DNA from: Branchiostoma lanceolatum
Taxonomy: Eukaryota > Chordata > Leptocardii > Amphioxiformes > Branchiostomatidae
Assembly (NCBI RefSeq): GCF_035083965.1
Contig: NC_089722.1
Span: 28,046,642-28,110,641 of the forward strand
DNA length: 64,000 bases
Direction of reading: 5' to 3'
Of this stretch, positions 54,501 through 64,000 are shown one piece after another. Position numbers and translations under genes: made by a program. The notes beneath the pieces are model-generated. The model saw nothing but the letters and a program-made list of their open reading frames with translations, ran no database searches and was not told the origin of the DNA. Every line of letters starts with the position of its first letter. The first letter of the stretch is position 1.

Positions 54501-57500
54501 ACAGTGTCATACCTTCAGCGATGGACCATAATGCAAAATTGCACACGGACCTAATTAACATAACCGATTATAATGCCTGTGTTTGTTAATTTGATATCAT
54601 ACCTAAAAATTCAGGAAAGTTCATGTGTTTTGTAGGTCCTGCATTTGTAACAATTGTTCTCCCTAATGCTCTTGTAGTAGAAAATGGTGAATTATCAAAA
54701 GTGAGGCGTTATGGAAGGCATAATGGATGGCTTGAAAGCTCATAGTTTATCAGAAAGGGTACATTACACAAAGTTGTACACTTGTTCATACATTACAGTT
54801 TTGAAACAAGAAAATGGAAGCCCATTACAAAACTTTCTTCCACCAATTCACTGTGCTGTATTGGATCCCACTGCACTGTACTGTAGACTGTACTGTACTG
54901 TATTGTAATGTAATGTACGACACTGTTCTTACCTAAAGAACAGATCCCACTGGACATCTTTTCCTGACAGGCCTTCATCCCTGCCTGTCTGTTCCACATG
55001 TGATATGGCGTCCATGATGTGGTGCTCCCACTGCGCGCTGCCGCTTGTTAAAGAGATCGTCTGCAGCGGGATAAACAAATGAACATTTTGTTATCCCTCT
55101 GATGCTTAGCGTTTCAAATGATTTGTGCTTGATTAGTCGGTTTTAACTAGTCACAGAGACAATCACTTGTCTGTCTGTTGCTGATTGAATTCAAAAGTTA
55201 GTGTTACCAATAAAGATGTGGATGCCGTTTGTTCCTCTTGAAGCAGGTTACCAATTTACATGATAACTTGAAGACGTCGTGTGGTGCAATCGGTAGAGTG
55301 TTTTGCCCAGAACCGAGAGATCTCGGGTTCGAAACCCCGATATGCCCCTATGTTGTGCCCTTGGGAAAGGCACTTAACACGACTTTCCTCACTCCACCCA
55401 GGTGTGAATGGGTGCCTGACTTTGATTGGGGAAGGTGACATATTGAGGTCACCTGCTGGCGCCGAATGACAGACCCTTGCGACAGTTCCACAAAGTGCAA
55501 GTGTGGAGCAAATATGTATCTGTTCTGTATTGTATGATTGTAAACCCTGCAGCAATTCAGCACTGGCTGCCATTGCACAGGTAATTTCTGACCGATAAAC
55601 CAGACAAAACTCACAAGTCTAGATCTTTATGTCCCTTTTATTTTCAAAAACGGCAGTGTTTTTCATGTCCAGCATGTACATGTATTACAAAAGGGCACAG
55701 TCGGACAATCATGTTACATTGATATGATATGTTCATTTTGTAATAAATGTGTTACTCGTACCTGATCAAACATCGTAATGTAGAAGGCGAATCCAAAGTG
55801 ATCCAGAAGGGAGATCTTCTCGGACAGCTGGATCCTGAGCTCACGAATCGTCGTCGCCGAATCTACGTCTACCTTTACGACTCGCTCGTCCATGAGAGTA
55901 ACGGCTACCATTATTGGTCGTCTTCTTTTCACAGCCTGTTGAAAGGCGAATCATAGGTCATATAGAACAGGATCAGACTTTCACTATTTTTCGAAGGCTA
56001 AGATACATGTCAAATCACATTGGGGGTAAGAAATGGCTACTACAGTGTTTTTCATGATCGCTATATAGGGGCTATAACAGGACAACCATATCGTATGTAT
56101 ATATGTAATACAATATATTCATTTCCCAAAGAATCACAAACAGACAATCACATGTTGTATTAATATGACGCATTTATTTTGCATTACGGATAAGAGCCTG
56201 ACTGGACAATGGTTTAGACATCTAGATGTGGCTTACAGTAGAATACATGTATTTGAATTCTTTGTTTGGCACGTACAACCTTATAGACATGGTCTGCACT
56301 TTCACTCACTTGTTTTGTGATATTTGTCATCTCATGATCATTGTGATGGCATTGATATATGTTATACAACTTTTGTTCATCTTCACATTGTTCTAACTTG
56401 TCATATATTTTAGGAATACGATTTAGAAACTCACGTTATACTCCAGTAGTGGCGGTGGAAGACTCCTCGTGCCATTGGAGCAGGTTCGTCGCAGTCGCTC
56501 CTCGCAGTACAGGCTGTACTCCGGTGGGGCGTGGCCACTGATGAAGTAACGCACCACCTTCGTCACCTACAATTAACAAAAGTCAAAGATGAGGGGGGAT
56601 TTTGACTCCTTGCCACTGCAACACCACCATGCGTGAAGTTTAGTAGTATTACAAGCTGATGGTTACAGCTGAAGACTGACCAAAAAAGTCTCCTATGGCC
56701 CGCTTTACACCTTTTTTTCTATCTTTAGTGCTACACATCATAGTCTACTTCTCTCGTAGACTAGAGCTTTTTTTCTGGCTGTAAACTGTAAAGAGAACGG
56801 TTAGCACGCGTGTCGGAACATACGGGCATCGGAACATAGCGGCATTGGAACATAGTGGTGTAACCAATAGAGCGGATGGTACAATGTAGATATACAATGT
56901 ATGTCAGTCTTCAAGGAAAGGTTTTTTATCAGGGGGGTAGTAGTGGCCGCAATTAGGAGGAAGGGCAGCTTTAAAAATTGCGACCACTACTAGCCTCCCA
57001 ATTGAAACCTCTGCTTAGAGAATACATGAATATATATGTGACGTCTCACCAGGTTGGACGGTGCAAAGCAACCGGCACACAGCGCCAACAGGAACCAGCC
57101 TCGCTCGCGGCTCCGCTCAGCTGGGTTGTCCGTCAACTGTTTCATCAGCTGTGAGTAGATCTCATCCCTAGAGTGGCACAGCAATGGTAATCTTGTTCAC
57201 ATCATGCTACACTTCAGACAATTTGACCTAAAGTCTTTAACTTAATACTAACACCAGACACACACCAAAATTCAGGCTGTCATTTCTTCTACCATGATTT
57301 TCTGCATACAGAGCGTAGCAGGCTAAAGATTGAATGCTTTATGGCAGAAATTAAGTATTGGACACAAATACTTTGATAAGAATTACTATTATGCAACTTG
57401 CAGTTATCGAAAACTCCGCATGAGGGCGTACCTGAGCGGTTTACTGTAGATTCCATATCCCGTGATGAATGCGACCTTCTCCACGCCGGATGTTGGCGGC

Positions 57501-60500
57501 AGGACTTCCGGTTGTTGTGCCACCTCGTTGTTGACAGCGGCCTCTTTGGCGGCATTTTCCGTCGAAAGATCGTACTTCTTCTTACCGGTGATTTTCGCGC
57601 CGAACTCTCTGAAACTCATCCTTCGTTTGATAGGAGGATGCTGCAAAACACATAGATGACAATTTGGAGATAAAACAGGTTTTGACCATCTAGAGATTTA
57701 CAACGTTAATATGTCGTATGACATCAATAACAACAAACTTCTGTTACAAGTATGAATATATTTTAGGGCTGGTTTCCTCGAAAAATCTGCAATCTCTTCT
57801 CTGTGTAGCTAGAAAGACCGTTTGGAAGGCATTTCAGCACCAGGACAGTTCCAAACCGCTATTTCCAACTTGCATGTAACATACTAGTACATGGATCAAA
57901 GGCACATTTTCTATAGGTATTAGATCAGGAAAACATGCACATTTTGTACATTTTCCAATTTGAAGTCAGTCTCTTCTCTGTGCAGTTGGGAAGGCCGTTT
58001 GGAAGGCATTTCAGCACCAGGACAGTTCCAAACCGCTATTTCCAGCTTGCATGTAACATACTAGTACATGAAGCAAATACATGTTTTCTATGGGTATTAG
58101 ATCAGGAAAACATTCATATTTTGTACATTTTCAATTTGAAGTCAGTCTCTTTTCTGTGCAGTTGGGAAGGCCGTTTGGAAGGCATTTCAGCACCAGGACA
58201 GTTCCAATCTGCTATTACCGATAAGATCAACTGCCAAGCATGGACACGTTGCCATACATTGTACATGATACAATTGTCGCACAATGAAGTTCTTCTTCAA
58301 CACACATGTATTGAAATCACATTATCTGAAGGTGGATCAGGAAATATTGATATTTTGTACATTCTTTACTAGTATTCGAAGTTTCAAACCTTTTTGCTGG
58401 ACACAAACTCGACCACGTCGGTGTCTGCCACATCCCCCATGAACTTCTGTATGGTGACCCATACCTCCAGGGCCGCCTGTGGGAACAAACGTACCTGTTA
58501 AACTAGCGCTTCGGCAGAACGTATCATGTAATGCCTACGTCGCGTTCGCGTATGGAAGATGTCTAGTCTCTAGAATGTTGTGTCAGAAATTATATCGTCT
58601 GCAGTGGACGAAATCCTGCATGATGCAACGTTGACCAAACATCCAACAGAAACCGCGATTAATTATCTTGTAACTACACAACAACTGCTCGACATGTCTG
58701 ATATCACACTATAACTGAGGTACCATGCTGGTCCAGGGTTAAAAGGTGTCTGCTTGTTGTTTTAACAATTGGCTTTGTCACTGATCATTGAGTGATACAA
58801 GCAAATCACCAGCCAAGTTGATCGCTCGTAAACTCACGTATGCGCATTGCATTCTTGATGTGCCCGTTAAACCCCACCAATAATCATCAAGCTAGATAGA
58901 AGACAGTCTAGATCTTTAAAAGGACTCATTATAAAACACCACTGAAGCGGTCATAGCGTTTCTGGCGGAATTATGAGAGTCAGTTTTACACTAGTTTTCT
59001 ACTCTAATCACCAACCTGCTGATCATCTTCTGATTTCAGCTTGAGCAGGGGATGCTTGAGTTGGTCCTTTGTGAAGGAGTGATTCTTCGCGCCATGGAAG
59101 TGACGTAGAGCGAAGGTGTTGAAGCTGTAGTCCGCCAGGCACTCCCCCATGCCTTCTTCCAAGATGTCTTCAAACTCACCGTCTTGCAAACTTAGCACAC
59201 TCAAGGACTGGGGGAAAAGTAAACACAACTTGATAAGCATTCATAGTCCCCGTTAGTGCTATAAACGCGGCTAACCTAGTTGCAAGTTTCATGGATACCT
59301 TTCTTTGCGATGATTCCAAGCGTTATTCAGCATCAACAGACTCTAGACTTAATCTCCAATCAGACAGGGGGTGTTTGCAGTAGAGTGTTCTAGGGTGTTC
59401 TGCGACGTTTTGTGCGTCTTCCTAGAATCCCGACGTTTTGGTCGGTCCTTCGCAAATAACACGCATAGATACTTAGCCGTACTGTGAATTATGAGGGACG
59501 CTTGATAAGTTCTCCGCCTCCAAGCTTAACTTAAGGGGCACACCTGAAATTTCGGGACTTGAATGGTAATTGTGAAGCATATGCGAGAACAAGAAAATTC
59601 TACACCGTTGATCAAGACAAAAGTTATCATGCTAAGAAAGACTGGATCCTGTGAAAAAAATAAGATTCACGGTGGTGCTGACCACAAAACTCAACACAGG
59701 GTGTCTGAAAACAAGGAACAAGAAAGACGGCCATCTTTAACTGTCATAAGAGTAAAGAGATGTCAACGTTAAAACAGAAAGCAAGATGCGGGTGCACTGT
59801 AACGGAATATGTGCGGGGAAACTCATGTCAGAACGCATTACCGGGTCCGTGTGTTGTTGTTCTTCAGCAGACGACAGATAGGTGGCGCTGATAGGTATCC
59901 TTAGGTCCCAGGTCTGTATAAGTTCACCACAAGAGAAAACCACAAGTTATCCCAAAGGTTAGTATTGGTTAATTAACATTAAAGGTAGTTGTTGAGGATG
60001 TGCGCAGAAATCACTTTCGCAATGTTGTGCAGTGTATCTTTATAGAAGATGTTAAGTTGTGCATGTGTCTGCAGTACAAAGTTTATCCGTGGAGGGGAGC
60101 TGTTGAACAGTGTGTGCGGAGTTCACGCCTTGTGAGATGGGTCCTTCTTTAGTCAGAGGGAGAACTAAAGAAAGAAAAATAATAATTGTGGCAAAATGCT
60201 GAGAAACAGCCATTTTTTTCTTGATTATCCACCATTGCTGAAATGCATTAGTTCAGTGCAAAAACAGTCTGATTGTTTCATTACTTCACTGACAGTCACT
60301 GTAGTATGTCTGTTCTTGGTTCACCGTGTAGGCTGAAAGTAGTGAAGGGGGGACAGCTGTGGATGCACCACGTTCTAATGTCTATAAGAGAGCTACCCAC
60401 GTCACGAATGTGTCATGCCACGTTCCTGTGCTTTAAAAGCGCCCCCTATGTGCAGTGACAATATCGCCGATGGTCGGGGTACCACGAATGCCATATATGG

Positions 60501-63500
60501 TACCTGATCTTCGTCTTCGTTATCACCATCATTGACCTCTGACCCCTCGGGAGGGGCTAAATACATGGACGCCCTGGACGGCTTTTTGCCCCCCAGCAGC
60601 GAAAATCTTCTCCGGATTGCCGACTGTTATGTAAATCACCATGAGTGGAAATAGCGTCAGTAGCTATCAGCATCATTACATTCTGCTGTTAAAGCTCGCA
60701 CTGATATAGTGTACGAAATTGCCTTTTGGTTGTAAGTATACCCCCTCTGTGCTCAAGGCAGCAAGGGTCTTCTCTCTTTTATTAAACACCGTGGCCGTGT
60801 AGTGTAGCCAAAAGTAAATTCCCTAAGGAAAGCATTCGTGTGGTTTTTGTAATATTTTCAATTCGATCACAGTACTGCACCACCTTATTTGGTGACGTCC
60901 TGCACATGCGCACTCCTACCTTGCTACTTGGTCTTTTCTCCCCAGACTTGATCGGCAGTGACCCTTGTCTCTTCAACTTCTGCTGCGAAGACGACTTCTT
61001 TCCAAACAACAAGGACCGGGTTCTCTGTAGAAGAGGCACATATACGGTATCATACACCTGACTTAGCCTCCGCCAGGCCTTCCTACGGGGGTATGGATCG
61101 TAGAATTCGGCATAAAAAGAAATAATTGGCCAGTAGAGTCGGTAAGGTAAGGTATAGATGTCTCTGCTTGCGAATGAAACCCTATGGTGGCCAAACTTCC
61201 CTGGCAAATGTTCTCCCTATAACTGGCGTAGTTAGTCTGGTAGAGACTACACCTGACTCACCGGGTTGAAGAAGAGACAGAATACATCTCCAAAGCTCCT
61301 CCAACGTAGCAAACATTTGTGTTGTATGTAAGGGTTAAATACTTCGTCAAAAACATATACAGTACGTTCACAGTACAGGTCAAGCAACTCAATTGCTCGG
61401 TAAGTTATTTTTTTCATTTTAGACCTTTCAACGGATCCCATAGGACTATGGGTAGCCCTGTGGGCAAACGGCATGATTACCATGACAACGCGTAAGCGGT
61501 ACATGGGTATTTTGTCCAGTCCGATCTATGTTGTCATGGTAACGGTTTTTGACTTGCCGCATGCCAAGCAACCACTCTACATACTGAGCTAAAGCTCCCA
61601 ATATTACAGGTACCAGTATCTGCTGCAGAATCGTCTCTACTGCTACAGGTGCTTTGAGTAACACCCACGACACTCTAGTCGATATACATTTTCAGTTACG
61701 TATAGCATTGTATTGGAGAAAGAGTAGGAATTATCAAAGACATTTCATGAATCTAACTTTTCTTTCATGCAAGAAAAGAACGCGATATAATGGTTGTCTT
61801 TATTATGAATGCTCAGCACAACTGTATCAGTCAGATTCGTCCGATGAGATCAAATAAAACTTCTGTATTGCCAGACATGTTCACATCGCCATGGGAGAGA
61901 AGGCGCATGACTCTGCAATATTTTCTGTCCATTTCGAGTACTTACGAAGGCATTTCACGGAGCTTCAAGGTCTAACGGATCGTAAGACATTTCATAACAG
62001 ACTTCCAAGTTTTTAACAGTCATTCTACACAATCTTTGTCGACATATCCGAAAAAAAATCCACATTCAAAAACATATGAAGGAAATTTTCAGTACTCAAC
62101 GGATTGAATCAAAAGCCATACAAAAACGACGATGTACAGGTCTATGCCCACACTTTTAAGACGGTAGTATATTAGAGCGAGTCAGCTCATCACTGTTTAA
62201 CGGATGAGAAAACATACATATAAAAGGTCCATCGTAAACAACATCATTCCACTTGTCAATAGATAAACATCTAAGACAGTGCCCCTCCCCGTTTGCACAT
62301 TTAACATTATGACAGACACTTAGACATGAGCTGCAACTACAATTCTTACGTATGCCTCAAGAGCCTTATCCGTGCTAAGGACCAGTATTAGAAGAAGAAA
62401 TGTATTGAAAACATATATACGTGCGCCAAGGACAACTATAATGGTTAGGTAACCATACCTGAGCCTCGCTTCTTCAAAGACTACTACTACAGATGTTTCG
62501 CCTTCCCAGATGTCGCGCTGGCAGATACAGACACTTACTATTCTACCTGACCAGACCTATATATACACGTGCTGTCCAGAATAATTCATGAAATGCCGCA
62601 CTGAGAGCTGGAGGGTGGTCTGAGCAGACAAATGCAGCGTCCGTCGGCTGAAGTGTCTCCGTGAGACGAATAATTCTGAATGTTCTTTTTTCCAAAAACA
62701 TCTGTTTAAGATTCAGTCTACATCTACAGTAGACGTGAGATGCCAGGACGGAAAATTAGATCGATTCAAAGTAGGTTTTACTTCCGCTTCTTCTTTTCAC
62801 AGATGAGAATTCTGTTTTATTTATCTACGAGACGTGCCCAAATATATAATTACCAACAAGACAATCGTAGATGGCACATTTCACCCCCTTACCCATACAG
62901 TACTATTTTCGACTCTTTTAGTCGCATATACAAAAATAGCAGCACTAGTTGGGGATGTATGGCAACGCTGTATTGTGTATATGTTGTGAATAGACACACA
63001 GAGACAGACAGACAGACAGACACTGACAAACTAGCCAAAAACAATACTTCACTCTCTTGGGGTGAATTGTTGCAAATAAGTAGGTAAGGAAAATTTGTTC
63101 ACACAATTCTATCAATATTCTTCTCATTTCTACCTCCTAATGGTGAATATTATCATCAAGAAATTGTTCCCATTTCTAAATTGTTTTATGTATATCTTTT
63201 TGAAGTCCAGCTAGGGTTCAAGTGTAAATACCAAGATGTCATTGTCAATGTGACTCACTTTGACTTTGAAAGGACGTAACCATAGCAACGTCACAGAAGC
63301 CCCAAAGACTCGTACACTTGACCTTTAGATAGCCTGAACAAGACGTCATTCTTGTATGCAGCTTGCACACCGGTGCCTCTATACTTTCAACACAATGTAC
63401 ATAGACAAAAACAAGGTCGGGCTGAAGGGTATAAGTGTCAGTAAATCTATCGGAACTTGAACTAGAGCTATTTTGTTTGGGACTCGGCGGCCTGGGCAGC

Positions 63501-63733
63501 GGCATAGCATACAGTTACGAATGCTCAACGCGGAACTAGCGAAAGGGCTAATGCTAGGAATAAAGGTAGAACAGCTATATGGGACTAGGACGTTAAAATA
63601 AAGTTATGAATCATTATACAGGTACACAAGTATCATTAGATATTCTTCCCTATTGAATGTAAAGTAATTTGTTGCTTACCTTGGGCTTTTTTGTTTTCTC
63701 GTCCTTGGGACTTAGATCATCGATGACAGGGAC
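51595..63733 (-). CDS. MyTH4-FERM protein, probable unconventional myosin tail (VII-like), C-terminal 715 residues
   Basis: MyTH4-FERM tails of unconventional myosins bind cargo and microtubules in actin protrusions. Seventeen minus-strand exons join in frame: 63733-63680, 61057-60920, 60623-60504, 59913-59842, 59207-59016, 58476-58390, 57640-57432, 57167-57050, 56566-56435, 55935-55762, 55060-54933, 54488-54377, 54091-53924, 53316-53225, 52955-52785, 52325-52165, 51614-51595 (stop TAG). Residues 1-130 are Ser/Lys-rich ([27 protein letters not shown]). MyTH4 spans about 150-370 ([58 protein letters not shown]). FERM follows: F1 from [21 protein letters not shown]2 with [19 protein letters not shown] and [10 protein letters not shown]3 ending [18 protein letters not shown]. 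Resemblance is greatest to the first MyTH4-FERM of myosin VIIA, but here the protein stops after one FERM with no SH3 or second module. No motor domain is in the window, so myosin identity is inferred. Confidence 0.88.
51690..52215 (-). repeat. Tandem ~130-base repeats copying the 3' end of a coding exon
   Basis: Downstream of the penultimate exon (ends 52165) the exon end plus its donor and following intron are repeated at about 52034, 51905 and 51780, with a partial copy near 51735. The shared core includes CTCGGTTGGTTGTACAGGAT and GACCAATCAAATTTGACAAT. The copy nearest the exon is almost identical to it for about 50 bases; farther copies are more diverged. Confidence 0.85.
55275..55580 (+). 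repeat. tRNA-derived SINE, well preserved
   Basis: A box TGGTGCAATCGGTAGAG (55283) and B box GGTTCGAAACC (55326-55336) with a pairing T-arm TCGGG and CCCGA form a tRNA-like head. A body follows with TTGTGCCCTTGGGAAAGGCA and GGTGTGAATGGGTGCCTGAC. It is inserted in the intron between F1 and F2 exons of the MyTH4-FERM gene, antisense to it. Confidence 0.8.
56935..57016. repeat. Truncated palindromic element of the CTCCAAGCAGA family
   Basis: GGGTAGTAGTGGCCGCAATT pairs with AATTGCGACCACTACTAGCC, and the right side ends AACCTCTGCTTAGAGAAT. The left terminal motif is missing, so it looks truncated. It lies 35 bases from the exon ending at 57050. Confidence 0.65.
57793..58215 (+). repeat. Tandem minisatellite, unit about 180 bases
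   Basis: Two full copies and one partial copy start at about 57793, 57970 and 58147. The shared core includes GGAAGGCATTTCAGCACCAG and ACATACTAGTACATG. It is within an intron of the MyTH4-FERM gene. Confidence 0.85.
61058..63679. other. Large intron of the MyTH4-FERM gene
   Basis: No exon with consistent splice phase was found in this 2.6-kb interval. A (GACA)n microsatellite lies at 63001-63022. The rest is AT-rich and unremarkable. Confidence 0.5.
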
Positions 63734-64000
63734 CTGGAAACAAACAAGCACTGATAAGGTGCACGTGTTTATGGATAAGATAAGCTAAGTATAAGTTTAC
63801 TGTAGAGGAAAATTAATGGAGAATCAGTGCATAGAGGATCCTTCGGATCTCATTGTTTATTCGAAATCATTAATGACAAGACACATTATGACATTTTCAA
63901 CAAATTGTACATGATTAAATGAGTTAAGCATTAGCGGTGGAAATAATTTTATAAAACAAATTGTATTCGGATGTAGCTGTTTATCTAATACCCAAATTTC
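63734..64000. other. Right edge of window, intron of the MyTH4-FERM gene
   Basis: The exon ending at 63733 has a good acceptor (TTTCCAG), so the gene continues beyond the window. Nothing else is seen in these bases. Confidence 0.5.

Noticed and set aside
57935..58372. 145-codon plus-strand frame
   Set aside because: It runs through the 180-base tandem repeat units, whose length keeps the frame open by chance; the two halves repeat each other.
61262..61504. Minus-strand frame ending FFNP before a GTGAGT donor
   Set aside because: The donor is good, but no acceptor gives a phase compatible with the exon at 61057, and the sequence has no recognised similarity.
1..64000. CRISPR arrays, phage or bacterial defence systems
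   Set aside because: Tandem repeats here lack unique regular spacers, and all genes are spliced eukaryotic genes.

Overview
The window reads as nuclear DNA of an invertebrate deuterostome, most likely a lancelet (Branchiostoma). This is an inference: the genes are animal genes closest to vertebrate forms, they are intron-rich with GT-AG introns mostly of 0.3-3 kb, and the introns are packed with miniature inverted-repeat transposons. No prokaryotic operon, plasmid or phage feature is present. Almost all coding sequence is in short spliced exons, so genes are given as spans with exon coordinates; reading phase was checked by hand at every junction quoted.

Layout: (1) 1-3.5 kb: a DNA transposon, then the last three exons of C1QBP/p32 (+). 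(2) 3.5-6.5 kb: no recognised gene, one decayed repeat. (3) 6.6-10.4 kb: a three-exon DUF829/TMEM53-like alpha/beta hydrolase (+). (4) 11.8-15.9 kb: a four-exon histone H3 variant with the hallmarks of CENP-A (+). (5) 18.8-21.2 kb: TXNDC17/TRP14 (-), head to head with (6) GOSR1/GS28 (+, 21.7-24.8 kb). (7) 30.9-35.5 kb: Mediator subunit MED19 (-, last exon not found), head to head with (8) FKBP6/shutdown-like (+, 36.1-49.6 kb). FKBP6 carries a degenerate FKBP domain, TPRs and a C-terminal R3H-like segment. An intronless XK-related gene (-) is nested in its penultimate large intron. (9) 51.6-63.7 kb: the C-terminal 17 exons of a MyTH4-FERM protein (-), closest to the first tail module of myosin VII and continuing off the right edge.

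The genes do not form one pathway. They are housekeeping functions (mitochondrial matrix, Golgi SNARE, Mediator, redox), centromere identity (CENP-A), probable germline piRNA co-chaperone (FKBP6), membrane lipid scrambling family (XKR) and actin-based transport (MyTH4-FERM). Two divergent pairs share short intergenic promoters of about 0.5 kb.

The most interesting points are the FKBP6 gene with an R3H-like tail and an ambiguous acidic N-terminus, the lancelet-type CENP-A with a one-residue loop-1 insertion, the tandem duplication of a coding exon end at the 3' end of the MyTH4-FERM gene, about a dozen separate inverted-repeat elements (several with TTAA or TA ends), a recurring CTCCAAGCAGA terminal motif, and strong excess of the octamer TACATGTA.
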